A DNA stretch of 64,000 bases from Adhaeribacter aquaticus DSM 16391 (GCF_000473365.1 NZ_KI421517.1:62001-126000), one strand, 5' to 3'. Positions 52,791 to 62,439 are shown, numbered from the stretch's first letter. Numbers and translations: made by a program. The notes: a model not told the origin generated them from the letters alone.

Positions 52791-53987
52791 TTAGTTTCTA
52801 TAAATTAAACAACAATAGGCTGCCAGGGTACAACCCCACATCATCAGCATCATGGGGTAAGCTGTATTGTTATGTAACAAACTTAATAAAGAAGTAAAAA
52901 TAAAGGCTGATAAATAACTCATGGAGCCAATAAGTGCAGAGGCAGATCCATTATAAAGCGGAACAGCAACCAGATAAAGGGCAGTAGCATTGGGTAAAAT
53001 TAGCCCCAGCATGCTTAAAAAAAGAAATAACACACCCAGCAGCAGAATTACAGGCCCCTTAAAATATAAAATAAGTACCCCCACTAATCCGGCTACTATT
53101 TGCACCAAAACAGCTCCCTTTGTTATTATTTTTACCTGAAAGTATTTAAGTAGCACAGCATTAGCAAAACCAGCAATTATAATACCCACAGCGAAACCAG
53201 AAAATATAAAACTAAAACGCTTTTTATCTATGGCAAACAATTGGGTAAATACAAATGGAGACGCCGTAACAAAACAAAAGGCAGCGCTATTGCTGATAGC
53301 CCGAACCAAAGCATAATTAACAAAGGCTTTATTTTTTATAGCCTCTTGATAGCCAGATCGAATATCCGAAAAATTAACACTTAGGTTTTTAACCGGTGCT
53401 TTGCCTGTTGGCATAATGGTTAAACAGCTAATAAGGCCAATTCCCGAAATCAAGGCCATGATTAAAAAAAGGTATTTCCAGGTACTCTCATCTGAGAAGT
53501 ACCCACCTATAATAGGTGCCAGAATGGGCGAAACACCCATAATAATCTGAAGCCAGGTAAAAACATGAGCGGCCTTTTTATCTCCGTACAGGTCATTTAC
53601 CAAAGCCCGCGATATAACCTGACAGGAACTCCCGGCCAGCCCCTGGATAAATCGGACTAGTAAAAACAATTCAAAATTATTGGTAACTATGCTACAGCCA
53701 GCACAAATAATATAGATTATTAAACCTATTTTCAAAGGACGCATTCTTCCCCATACATCGGATAAGGGCCCGATAAATAGTTGACCAAGTCCCATTCCAA
53801 ACAAAAATGCGGTAACGGTGTTTTCGATGCTGACAATAGGCACCCCAAAATAATTAGCTAATGCCGGAAACGCCGGGAGGTAAATATCAATGGAGATAGA
53901 GCCTATTGCCGTCAGGACACCTAAGGTAAGAATGATTAGGAGGGTAAATTTGCCCGTATCAGGTTGTGCAGTTTGGTTGTTTATCAA
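52791..53987 (-). CDS. Bcr/CflA-type MFS drug-efflux transporter
   Basis: This 398-residue protein has about 12 transmembrane helices. Near the N terminus it carries ISIDIYLPAFPAL, a hallmark of the Bcr/CflA branch of DHA1 multidrug transporters. The A-motif follows as GQLFIGPLSDVWGRMRPL. Such proteins export drugs or other small molecules using the proton gradient. A hairpin at 54057-54093 separates it from the alpha-amylase gene upstream on the same strand, so it is probably not the sugar transporter of the GH65 operon. Confidence 0.88.
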   Translation of the reverse strand: MINNQTAQPDTGKFTLLIILTLGVLTAIGSISIDIYLPAFPALANYFGVPIVSIENTVTAFLFGMGLGQLFIGPLSDVWGRMRPLKIGLIIYIICAGCSIVTNNFELFLLVRFIQGLAGSSCQVISRALVNDLYGDKKAAHVFTWLQIIMGVSPILAPIIGGYFSDESTWKYLFLIMALISGIGLISCLTIMPTGKAPVKNLSVNFSDIRSGYQEAIKNKAFVNYALVRAISNSAAFCFVTASPFVFTQLFAIDKKRFSFIFSGFAVGIIIAGFANAVLLKYFQVKIITKGAVLVQIVAGLVGVLILYFKGPVILLLGVLFLFLSMLGLILPNATALYLVAVPLYNGSASALIGSMSYLSAFIFTSLLSLLHNNTAYPMMLMMWGCTLAAYCCLIYRN

Positions 53988-54056
53988 GCTAAAATAGGTA
54001 CTTAAATAGGTCCTTCCTTAAGTTAAACAATCTGAAATCTGGATAAATAAAAACTA

Positions 54057-54100
54057 AATAGGTTGCTTAGGCTTTAGTCCTAAACAACCTATTTTTTCTG
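54057..54100 (-). terminator. Hairpin ending the pgmB-GH65-GH13 operon
   Basis: AATAGGTTGCTTAGG and CCTAAACAACCTATT pair over 15 positions with one mismatch and a 7-base loop. On the plus strand it is followed by TTTTTT; on the minus strand it is followed by TTTAGTTTTT. It may work in both directions. Confidence 0.65.
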
Positions 54101-54220
54101 TTGCAAAATAAATTAGGCATAGCTAACCTTTAAGCGCTGGTTCAGGACCGACATAACCAAGAGGTAAGCTTTACCAGCATGTTTCACCTAGAAAGCAATC
54201 AACATGCAGAATCTTCTGAA

Positions 54221-55960
54221 TTAAAAAGTTAAAATACAAGCCTTTGATGGCGCTACTTTTACCGGTATACCCTGGTCCAGGTTTTGCGCCTCCCCTGATT
54301 CTCCAGTTAAGACATTGTCAAAAAATAGTGGTTGTTCTTCTCCTAATGCCAAGGCTTCTTTTACATCCTGGGGCAGATAAATCCAGGTTTCCAGGGTTTG
54401 GTAACGGTCGAAGTTAGCTACCACCAGCACTCTTTCTGTATTGGTAAAGCGGAGAAAGGCATACTGCTTGTGGTTAAACCCAGGCAGATTTGGCAGTTCA
54501 TAAAACTTTCCTGAACGAATGGCCTGATTACAGGCACAAAAGTTTAGAAGAATCTGGTAGAATAGCCGAAGCTTTTTCTGATCCTCGCTTAAACCGCCGC
54601 CGTCAAACAAGCCATTGTTCATCCATTTCTGGTGCTCAGGCACGCCCCAATAATCAAAAATAGTAGTGCGGTTGTCTTCCCCGCCAAAACCTTCTTCTCC
54701 TTTTGCAGGCTCTCCTACTTCCTGACCAAAGTAAATCATAACCGGACCAGAAGATAACGTAGCTGAGACCACCATAGCCGGTATGGCATACCAGGGATCC
54801 CGGGCAAAGCCTTCTGAAGCAACCCGTTCTTCGTCGTGGTTCTCCAGAAACCTGACCATGCGGGAAGAAAAACCCTGGCTTTCCTGGCTCCAGACGTACC
54901 GGATCCTTTCTGTATTACCGTGGTATTCGTCTTTTATCAACGGTTTCAGGACATCATACAAGCCTACTTTGTCGTAGAGAAAATCAAATTTACCAGTTGT
55001 AAAGTATCGGGTATATTCCTGAGGGTTGTAGGATTCGGCGATAAAAATAATCTCAGGATTTACTTTCTTTACTTCCGGGATAACCCAGCTCCAAAACTCT
55101 ACCGGTACCATTTCGGCCATGTCGCACCGGAAACCGTCTATGTCTTTTTGGGCCCAAAAAACCAAGATATCGCGCATCTTTAACCACACTGGTGGCACCG
55201 GATCAAAATAGGTTTGGTAATTATTCTGGTAGTCTACGCCATAGTTCAGTTTTATAGTTTCGTACCAATCGTCCAGGCCTGGCGTGGCAGAAAATACATT
55301 ATTACCCGTGGCCTTGGCAGGAAATTCGTGGAAATGATAATCCTTTAGTGGGTGCTGCCAGGCAGGGCCACCGGCATTGGTACCGTAAGGCACTTTAAAA
55401 GGAACTCCGGGTATGTAATAAAAATCGTTCTGCGGACTAAAGGCTTTGGTTACATCATCTTCTTCGCCAAAATCTTTTACTCCTGCCGGTTTTGCATCCG
55501 AGATATAGGTGCGGGCCACATGGTTGGGTACAAAATCAATAATTACTTTCAACCCGTTTTGATGCGTCCGGGAAACCAAATTCTGGAATTCCTGCATCCG
55601 GTTGGGAACATTTACGGCCAAATCCGGATCAATATCATAATAATCTTTAACGGCATACGGTGAGCCAGCCCGTCCTTTTACCACATCCGGATCGTCCATT
55701 GAAATGCCATATGAAGAGTAATCGGTCATGGTGGCGTGTTCCAGAATGCCAGTATACCATATGTGCGAAGCACCCAGTTTTTTTAATTCCTGTAAAGCCA
55801 GATCGGTTATGTCATCAAATTTGCCTACCCCGTTTTCCTCCAGCGTACCGTGCGTTTTATTGGTGGTATTTTTATTTCCAAACAGTCGCACCATCATCTG
55901 GTAAATAATAATTTTATTATCAATTATTTCTTCCTCGGTGGTATTGGCCGGATTTAGCAT
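54221..55960 (-). CDS. GH13 alpha-amylase-family enzyme
   Basis: This 579-residue protein has the GH13 signatures in order: VIDFVPNH (region I), DGFRCDMAE with the nucleophile aspartate (region II), IFIAESYNP with the acid/base glutamate (region III) and FLENHDEER with the transition-state aspartate (region IV). I see no signal peptide, so it should be intracellular. It lies 76 bases after the GH65 gene in a three-gene operon. It probably cleaves maltodextrins or a similar alpha-glucan to disaccharides for GH65. The exact linkage preference is not fixed by the sequence. Confidence 0.9.
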   Translation of the reverse strand: MLNPANTTEEEIIDNKIIIYQMMVRLFGNKNTTNKTHGTLEENGVGKFDDITDLALQELKKLGASHIWYTGILEHATMTDYSSYGISMDDPDVVKGRAGSPYAVKDYYDIDPDLAVNVPNRMQEFQNLVSRTHQNGLKVIIDFVPNHVARTYISDAKPAGVKDFGEEDDVTKAFSPQNDFYYIPGVPFKVPYGTNAGGPAWQHPLKDYHFHEFPAKATGNNVFSATPGLDDWYETIKLNYGVDYQNNYQTYFDPVPPVWLKMRDILVFWAQKDIDGFRCDMAEMVPVEFWSWVIPEVKKVNPEIIFIAESYNPQEYTRYFTTGKFDFLYDKVGLYDVLKPLIKDEYHGNTERIRYVWSQESQGFSSRMVRFLENHDEERVASEGFARDPWYAIPAMVVSATLSSGPVMIYFGQEVGEPAKGEEGFGGEDNRTTIFDYWGVPEHQKWMNNGLFDGGGLSEDQKKLRLFYQILLNFCACNQAIRSGKFYELPNLPGFNHKQYAFLRFTNTERVLVVANFDRYQTLETWIYLPQDVKEALALGEEQPLFFDNVLTGESGEAQNLDQGIPVKVAPSKACILTF

Positions 55961-56036
55961 CGTATGTATCTTAGTTGTATTAGATTAAAAGTACTTTGTA
56001 CGGTTGATTAGAGCGAAGCGGTGGTATAACCTTTTT

Positions 56037-58346
56037 TTAAGATGTGACCGTTATTTCGCCTTGCCCTTCTATGTGATAGGGTTTATCGTATACCAAAACG
56101 GTTACGGCTTTGGGACTTTGATTAATTATCTGTATTCCTTTTCTGCTCACCTTAACTTTTAGCAACCTTGCCCTAAAATTGATTTTAAACGAGAAGGACT
56201 CCCATTTAGCCGGCAAAAACGGACTAAAACTTAATGTATCCTGTTTTACCCGCATACCGCCAAATCCTTCCACCACACTCATCCAGGTACCAGCCATAGA
56301 AGTTATATGGCAGCCATCTTCAGTATCGTTATTGTAATCATCCAAGTCCAGACGGGCGGTGCGCAGGTAAAACTGGTAAGCTCTTTCTCCATCGCCTAAT
56401 TTGGCAGCCAGAATGGCGTGCACACACGGCGATAAAGAACTTTCATGGACAGTACGGGGTTCGTAGTAATCGAAATTGCGGCGGATAGTTTCCAGATCAA
56501 AGCGATCTTCCAGAAAGTATAAGCCTTGTAATACATCAGCTTGTTTGATGAACGGTGAACGCAAAATACGATCCCAGCTCCACTTCTGGTTTAAAGGTCT
56601 ATCTTCCGGCCGTAGATCTTTTACCAGTAATTGTTCTTTATCGAGGTAACCATCTTGTTGCAAGAAAATACCTTTTTCAGTATCCTCCGGCAAGTACATG
56701 TTTTCCAAAATATGTTGCCACTGATCCGTTTCTTCCTCTTCCTTAAAACGGGCTTTACTTACTAAAGCTGCATAAGCATCCGGAGCATGGCTTTTTACAT
56801 AGGCAACTACTTCTAAAGCATATTCCAGGCACCAAATGGCCATACTGCTGGTATACCAGTTATTGTTCACGTTATTCTCGTACTCATTAGGTCCGGTAAC
56901 ACCTAGCATTACATATTGTTTTTTGGCTTCACTCCAGTTTACCCGCTGGGCCCAAAACCGGGCAATACCCAACAGTACTTCCAGTCCGTAATCGTTCAGG
57001 TAATTGGTATCGCCGGTGTAGCGAACATAATTATAAATAGCAAAAGCAATAGCTGCATTTCTATGAATTTCTTCGAAGGTAATTTCCCATTCGTTGTGGC
57101 ATTCTTCCCCATTCATGGTTACCATAGGATAAAGCGCTGCCCCATTACTAAACCCAAGTTTTTCAGCGTTTTCAATAGCTTTTTGTAAATGCTTGTACCG
57201 GTATATCAATAAGTTTCGGGTTACCTGCGGATCGGCAGTGGCCAAATAAAAAGGCACACAATACGCTTCGGTATCCCAATAAGTTGATCCACCATACTTC
57301 TCGCCGGTGAAACCTTTAGGTCCGATGTTTAAGCGGGCATCTTCTCCGGTGTAAGTCTGGTTTAACTGGAAAATGTTAAACCTGATACCCTGCTGCGCTG
57401 CGGCATCGCCTGAAATTATTATATCGCTTTCCAGCCATTTATTGGCCCAGGCTTGCGCCTGTTCCTGCAACATTTGCTTAAAGCCTTTGGCTGTTACAAG
57501 GGCCATTAATTTCTGGCAGGCCGCCAATAATTCGTCTTTAGGGTAATTTTCAGAAGATACATTAGCGGCGTATTTGTAAATTATTGTTTCCTGGTTTGCC
57601 GCAACCGGTACTTTTATTTCACAGGCCACCAATTTTTCCCGCTGCACCGACCGGGAAGCAACCGGTAAAACCTGACCACCCTGTACAATTTGAAACTGCA
57701 TACCCGTACACACTTCAAAAGCTGTTTTCTTGGTGCGCATGATTAAATAAGCGGAATCCAGGTTAACCTCCTGCTGCACCTCGTCCCAGAATTTCTCGTC
57801 GTAATTGGCGTCCTGGTTCTTGATATCGCCATCAATAAAAGGAGTAATGGTAACCTCACCCTCAAAATTTAGTGGGGTAATACTATACCGGATAGCACCT
57901 GCTTCATCATCCACAATGCTGCAGAAACGCTGGGCTACTACCTTAACCTGCTTACCACTTCTAAGGGTAGCCGTAAATGTGCGCAACAAATAACCTTCCT
58001 GCATATTCAGCACGCGCCGGAAATCAGTTACCGTGCAATGGTTTAAATCCAGCACCTCCTCCCCCAACTTAATAGTAATTCCTATCCAGTTGGCAGCATT
58101 TAAAACTTTAGCAAAATATTCCGGATAGCCATTTTTCCACCAGCCTACCCGGGTTTTATCGGGGTAATAAACACCGGCTACGTAATTCCCAAGTAAACTT
58201 TCGCCGGAATAAGTTTCCTCAAAATTAGCGCGTTGCCCCATGCGGCCATTGCCTAAGCTAAATATGCTTTCGGAAATCTTATTCAGGTGCGGATCAAAGC
58301 CTTCTTCAATGATATTCCACTCGTCTATTTTGATATAATCTTTCAT
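56037..58346 (-). CDS. GH65 disaccharide phosphorylase (maltose phosphorylase-like)
   Basis: This 769-residue enzyme has the GH65 layout of an N-terminal beta-sandwich, an (alpha/alpha)6 barrel and a C-terminal beta-sheet. The general acid E488 sits in VTGPNEYENN, essentially the position of the catalytic glutamate in maltose phosphorylases. KYGGSTYWDTEAY and LSPCVHAILA are further family motifs near the phosphate and sugar sites. It has no signal peptide. It splits an alpha-linked glucose disaccharide with phosphate into glucose and beta-glucose 1-phosphate. The adjacent pgmB supports this strongly. Trehalose or kojibiose as substrate cannot be excluded. Confidence 0.92.
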   Translation of the reverse strand: MKDYIKIDEWNIIEEGFDPHLNKISESIFSLGNGRMGQRANFEETYSGESLLGNYVAGVYYPDKTRVGWWKNGYPEYFAKVLNAANWIGITIKLGEEVLDLNHCTVTDFRRVLNMQEGYLLRTFTATLRSGKQVKVVAQRFCSIVDDEAGAIRYSITPLNFEGEVTITPFIDGDIKNQDANYDEKFWDEVQQEVNLDSAYLIMRTKKTAFEVCTGMQFQIVQGGQVLPVASRSVQREKLVACEIKVPVAANQETIIYKYAANVSSENYPKDELLAACQKLMALVTAKGFKQMLQEQAQAWANKWLESDIIISGDAAAQQGIRFNIFQLNQTYTGEDARLNIGPKGFTGEKYGGSTYWDTEAYCVPFYLATADPQVTRNLLIYRYKHLQKAIENAEKLGFSNGAALYPMVTMNGEECHNEWEITFEEIHRNAAIAFAIYNYVRYTGDTNYLNDYGLEVLLGIARFWAQRVNWSEAKKQYVMLGVTGPNEYENNVNNNWYTSSMAIWCLEYALEVVAYVKSHAPDAYAALVSKARFKEEEETDQWQHILENMYLPEDTEKGIFLQQDGYLDKEQLLVKDLRPEDRPLNQKWSWDRILRSPFIKQADVLQGLYFLEDRFDLETIRRNFDYYEPRTVHESSLSPCVHAILAAKLGDGERAYQFYLRTARLDLDDYNNDTEDGCHITSMAGTWMSVVEGFGGMRVKQDTLSFSPFLPAKWESFSFKINFRARLLKVKVSRKGIQIINQSPKAVTVLVYDKPYHIEGQGEITVTS

Positions 58347-58438
58347 AAAGTGTACTTACTTAAAACTGGCTTCCTTTTTCCGGCCAGCTGCCGTGCTTTT
58401 TTATTATCCGAAACAGTTAATAATATGATAAAGATAAG

Positions 58439-59098
58439 TTAGCTGCGATTAAGTGCCGCTAATTTTTCCAGGCTCATAACGTGTAAGCCAGGAATCACTA
58501 TATCGGCCTCTTTCAAAACCTCTGGCACCCCAATTCCCACCACTTTCATTCTGCCAGCTTTTGCGGCCTCCACGCCTGCAATAGCATCTTCAAACACTAC
58601 ACATGCTTCTGGTGCAACACCTAAAGCTTCAGCACCCTTTAAAAAAACCTCCGGATCTGGTTTGGAAGCAGTAACCGAATTCCCATCTATTACAGCATCA
58701 AACAGGTCAGCTAAACCTACTTTTTCCAAAATTATTCCGGAATTTTTACTTGCTGAACCTAAGGCTGTTTTATAGCCGGCTCCTTTGAGTATCGTAAGAA
58801 ATTCTCGGACACCCGGCAAAATTTCTTCTGGCTTCATTTGGGTAATCATTTCCACGTACCAATTATTTTTCCGGGTTGCTAAATCCAACTTTTCTGCTTC
58901 GGATATTGTAACTCCACCCCAGCCTAAAATCAGTTCCAGGGAATCCATACGGCTTATGCCTTTTAACTGCTCGTTCTGCTGTTCAGAGAAATCAAATCTT
59001 AATTCATTTGCTAGTCTTTTCCAAGCTTTATAATGGTAAACAGCGGTATCCACAATCACCCCATCCAAATCAAAAAGACAGGCTTGTAATTTCGTCAT
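58439..59098 (-). CDS. pgmB: Beta-phosphoglucomutase
   Basis: This 219-residue HAD-fold enzyme has the nucleophile motif FDLDGVIVDTA (first aspartate near residue 9), a cap domain with GISRMDSLELIL, motif II in LGSASKNSG and motif IV in VFEDAIAGVEAAK. It converts beta-glucose 1-phosphate to glucose 6-phosphate, the direct use of the GH65 product. It is the first gene of the operon on the minus strand, 92 bases before GH65. It is cytosolic. Confidence 0.93.
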   Translation of the reverse strand: MTKLQACLFDLDGVIVDTAVYHYKAWKRLANELRFDFSEQQNEQLKGISRMDSLELILGWGGVTISEAEKLDLATRKNNWYVEMITQMKPEEILPGVREFLTILKGAGYKTALGSASKNSGIILEKVGLADLFDAVIDGNSVTASKPDPEVFLKGAEALGVAPEACVVFEDAIAGVEAAKAGRMKVVGIGVPEVLKEADIVIPGLHVMSLEKLAALNRS

Positions 59099-59611
59099 AT
59101 ATATTGAATATTATTAAAAGGAATCAAACCAGGGTTTAGGCCACAAAAATGCTTTTTCTTGTTTTTTATTTCCACCTTATACTTTTGAAAAGACTTAAAA
59201 AACTGAGAGAATAACAAGAAAAAATAAATACCTCTTTCCCTTATTTAAATATTATTCTTTAATGTTTTGGCAGGAATAGGAGCTAAATAAAAAAATAAAA
59301 ACTAAGTATTATGGTGATATACCTTTTTTAAACAACTAAGTTATTTGCCTTTGCTATATAAATGTAAATAAGCAGCTAATAATTTATTAAATGGGATAAG
59401 TAGATTATAATTTATCAGAAATGCACTAAGGGAATATAAGGGCAGAACAGGAAATGTATAAAGGTGGGTATATTGCTTGGTAATATTAGCCTGGCAAGGC
59501 TTTCATTATTTTACCTGGTCACGGCTTTACACCCAAGCTCTCCTTATCTTGGAGAGTTATCTAAGATTATTTTATCTTTTTTTAATGCAGAGAATATAAT
59601 TCCTGAAATGA
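59099..59611. other. 510-base gap upstream of pgmB
   Basis: AT-rich. It should contain the pgmB operon promoter, but no clear box or regulator-binding palindrome is seen. CCAAGCTCTC and GGAGAGTT near 59532-59556 make a weak hairpin. Confidence 0.35.
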
Positions 59612-59806
59612 TCAGGATTTAGCATTCATCCATTTTACTTTTGAAGCTTGGGATCTGATTTCAATATCGTTTTGTCCCATTCTTCTTTTCCGAAGTTTTC
59701 TTTCGTACAAAAGAGAATCTACAATTTTAGCAACAGCAAAAAGAAGGGCGGCTAATGTTACTAAAACAAAAAATATAAATAGCCAATCTGTTTCTTGTGT
59801 TTTCAT
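59612..59806 (-). CDS. Small single-pass membrane protein
   Basis: This 64-residue protein has one transmembrane helix (WLFIFFVLVTLAALLFAVAK) followed by a basic, cytosolic-type tail with ERKLRKRRMGQ. It has the same layout as the small proteins at 52252 and 60646: a short N terminus, one helix, and a basic R/K-rich C terminus. No family is recognised. Its codon use and clear topology make it likely to be real. Confidence 0.55.
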   Translation of the reverse strand: MKTQETDWLFIFFVLVTLAALLFAVAKIVDSLLYERKLRKRRMGQNDIEIRSQASKVKWMNAKS

Positions 59807-60007
59807 ACAATAATTTATTAAAACGAAAGTTATAAAATATTTTACATTTATGAAAAAATCCTTTTCAAAATGTGAAGTAATTGAACCCTCAGGTTTAAAC
59901 CACTCTTAAGAATACAAAAGAAACATCTTTTAAGTATTAATTAACGAATAGATAATCAACAGGTTATTTCATTTAACATATAATTCTAGTACATACTGTC
60001 AATAAAT

Positions 60008-60193
60008 TTGGAGATGACATCCCGTTATTACCCCAGAAGGCAGAAATATTATTTAGGAAGAACATTAACAGACTTTCCTAAACATAAATTTATAGCTAAA
60101 CCGCCTATTGTTTTAGAAAACGTAGTTGAAAAAACTTATTTTCTTGTGCAGCAATTTTACCAGACAAATAATATTTCAATTTCCTCTTTTTAG
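60008..60193 (+). CDS. Hypothetical 61-residue protein
   Basis: The sequence begins MEMTSRYYPRRQKYYLGRTL and is basic and aromatic without a signal or membrane segment. No family is recognised. It may be a real small protein or a chance frame in AT-rich sequence. Confidence 0.3.
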   Translation: MEMTSRYYPRRQKYYLGRTLTDFPKHKFIAKPPIVLENVVEKTYFLVQQFYQTNNISISSF

Positions 60194-60618
60194 GAAGGGC
60201 ACTATGGTGAGTAGAAATGAAATAGATTTTTATTAGGATTTAGATTTTAACCGGTTAAAACACCTTTAAAGAAAAGGGATAAAATAAAATTTAATATATC
60301 TCGCTTCCAGCCTTTTATATACTCAAAGCCTCTACTTAACTCAGGCTAAGAATAATGGGATATTAAACGAAACCCAAACTTATTATTTTATCCTTTACAG
60401 CAAATAATGAAGAGCATATTAACCAAATTGTATGACATTTTACAGGTTAGATGATACTCCTACCCTTGCGGGGTTTTCTCAACAGCCAATGGTTAGGGAG
60501 AATTTAATTAGACTTGGTTGTGGCAAAAACTCCATTAGCGTCTATATTTCATAAAATAGCAACACCAAATAACTTTAATAATTACTTATATATACAATTA
60601 GCTTTCCTGATAAAAAGA
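60194..60618. other. 425-base gap, nothing recognised
   Basis: AT-rich spacer between a doubtful small gene and a terminator. No convincing frame or repeat is seen. Confidence 0.3.
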
Positions 60619-60644
60619 AAAAAGCTCCCAAATGAGAGCTTTTT
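60619..60644 (-). terminator. Bidirectional-looking terminator next to a small membrane protein gene
   Basis: AAAAGCTC and GAGCTTTT form an 8-bp stem (extended by an A-T pair) with an 8-base loop, directly after the stop of the small minus-strand gene. It supports that short gene being real. Confidence 0.75.
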
Positions 60645-60645
60645 A

Positions 60646-60804
60646 TTAATGGTAATTTTTAATTCCTTTTCGTTTTCCTCCCCGCATTAGCAGCTTTCGC
60701 TCATTGGCTTCTTTCAAACTTTTTAAAAAAATAACTAAAATAAAACTAAAACAACTAATAAGGGCAACAAAAACAACAACATCAAATATAGGAAAACCCA
60801 TCAT
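60646..60804 (-). CDS. 52-residue single-pass membrane protein
   Basis: On the minus strand a 53-codon frame starts with two methionines (MMGFPIFDVVVFVALISCF), continues as one long hydrophobic helix to about residue 27, and ends in a basic tail (KEANERKLLMRGGKRKGIKN). A terminator hairpin lies immediately past the stop codon, which is strong support for a real transcript. The helix plus R/K-rich tail layout is shared with the genes at 52252 and 59612. Function is unknown. Confidence 0.6.
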   Translation of the reverse strand: MMGFPIFDVVVFVALISCFSFILVIFLKSLKEANERKLLMRGGKRKGIKNYH

Positions 60805-61107
60805 AACTGGATATTTTTTAAACTTTATTTACTAATACTATAGTATTAACTAAAAAAATTTAAAAGGGTTACCTATATAGTCATTTAAAACTTAAAACCT
60901 GCTGGTTTATATATATTTAATATTTTTAAAAAGTAAAAATGGCAACTAAATTACCTGCTCAATAAATTTGGAAATATATACCGGCATTTGCACTTTTATA
61001 CTTATCCCGAATAAACATTTTAATTAAGCCTGGGAATACACGAAGCTGAGATTAATTACTTCCTACTAACCATTGCGGCAGTATATTGAACCTGATTAAG
61101 CAAACTA
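60805..61107. other. 300-base gap, nothing recognised
   Basis: AT-rich. No terminator is evident for the small secreted protein gene that ends at 61108. Confidence 0.3.
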
Positions 61108-61479
61108 CTACTTAGCAGCTAACAGGCTCTGGAGCGAATGGGCAGCAGCATAAGTAGTAAAAGCCTGCTTTTGTACCTCTGTCAGCATTCCTGCTATAGC
61201 AGTTTTATAAGCAGCTTCTAGCTGAGCTAGTCTTTCCGGCTGATCTGCTGCTGTAGTTTGTTTTACTTGTTGTACGGCCGCTAAATAAGCGCCTGTTAAT
61301 TTCTTGATCTGGATATACTCAAACTCATTGAACCGGATAGATTCCTGCATCTGCCGAACCTGCACACGGGCAGCCTGCTCGATAGAAACCTGTAACTGAT
61401 GCTGACCGGTTAAGCTATGGGCAAATCCTGTTACGGTTACTACTAGGGTTAAGGCTAATGTGATAATGCTGCTTTTCAT
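61108..61479 (-). CDS. Small secreted alpha-helical protein, paralogue of the gene at 38465
   Basis: This 123-residue exported protein has a signal peptide ending near residue 20 (VTGFAHS). The mature helical part carries RFNEFEYIQIKKLTG, nearly identical to RFNEYEYIQIKKLTE in the paralogue 23 kb away, and a matching Q/A-rich C terminus. Conservation is concentrated in that core, which suggests a functional site, while the flanks have diverged. A TAnnTTTG box lies 24 bases upstream, as in the paralogue. Function is unknown; a small periplasmic helical chaperone or stress protein is one possibility. Confidence 0.75.
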   Translation of the reverse strand: MKSSIITLALTLVVTVTGFAHSLTGQHQLQVSIEQAARVQVRQMQESIRFNEFEYIQIKKLTGAYLAAVQQVKQTTAADQPERLAQLEAAYKTAIAGMLTEVQKQAFTTYAAAHSLQSLLAAK

Positions 61480-61502
61480 ATCCTGGTTGTTTTAAGTATA
61501 CC

Positions 61503-61510
61503 CAAAGATA
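61503..61510 (-). promoter_or_regulatory. -7 box TATCTTTG of the small secreted protein gene
   Basis: On the minus strand this is a perfect TAnnTTTG element, 24 bases before the start codon. The paralogue at 38465 has an equivalent box (TACTTTTG) at a similar spacing. An upstream TTTG partner is not evident. Confidence 0.5.
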
Positions 61511-62211
61511 CGCTACCTAATATAGCCCGTTACTATATTTCGTTTAACCTATGCCTTAACCAGACAAACTACCTCCAACAGGCGATAAACCTAAATTTCA
61601 AAAGCATTAGATTAAACCTCTTTATAGATAACTCTAATAATGGGCAATTTTATCTTAATGGGTTCAAAATCTTATTAGGTACTATAGAAGGAATAAAACT
61701 TAACACTTTTGATAGATTCTTTTGAGAGAATAATCCTTTTCAATCGCAGCACCTATATGTTTCAAGAAAGGTTACAGCATCTAAGAAAATTCATATTTAT
61801 AAACAAACTTATTATATCTCCATTTTCATACTTTACTACACCCACAACAATCAAAACTAAATTGCACTATTTTCAACAAACATTCTAATAACTTCTTTAA
61901 ATATTATATTTTTTTATAAATAACCATTAAATATATTTGCATTAAGATTATTACAGGGCACAAGAGTACAATACTGCAACAATCTGAATTATTTAATTTT
62001 TGTGTTTTTTAGGCATTAAACATTTTTACAAGCACCTATAAAAATTTAAAAAATTAATAATAAAATGCAATTTTATTATATTACATAAGCTTTGTTTTTT
62101 AATATTTTAAAGCTTAACAAAACAATTTATAAACGTTGCATTTTTAAAGAAGAACAAAAAAAGCAGCTTGATTAATTTTTAGAAACCATTTAGTTAAAAC
62201 AAAAAAACAAC
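61511..62211. other. 700-base very AT-rich region
   Basis: This is the most AT-rich part of the window, with long runs of A and T. I see no gene. It could be a long leader or regulatory region of the small gene at 62212. Confidence 0.35.
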
Positions 62212-62439
62212 ATGAATAACACCGACTACGCTACTTTATGGGAATTTTGCGATGGCGCTACCACCTGGGGAGAAGGACAAGCTGAATTTGAATCTTTCAA
62301 AAACGAAGTTAATTCAGATATTAAAGCATATGCACAACCTTCCGGCTTTTTGTACCCACAACTAAAAAACTATGCTAAAACTATTTTAGGTTCAGTATTT
62401 AAAAGTAAAATCAGAAGCATGGAAGCCACTGCTGCTTAA
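62212..62439 (+). CDS. Hypothetical 75-residue protein
   Basis: The protein begins MNNTDYATLWEFCDGATTWG and is hydrophilic with a mixed helical pattern (EFESFKNEVNSDIKAYA) and no signal. Codon use is sharply less AT-rich than its surroundings, which supports a real coding sequence. No family is recognised. No neighbour gives context. Confidence 0.6.
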   Translation: MNNTDYATLWEFCDGATTWGEGQAEFESFKNEVNSDIKAYAQPSGFLYPQLKNYAKTILGSVFKSKIRSMEATAA

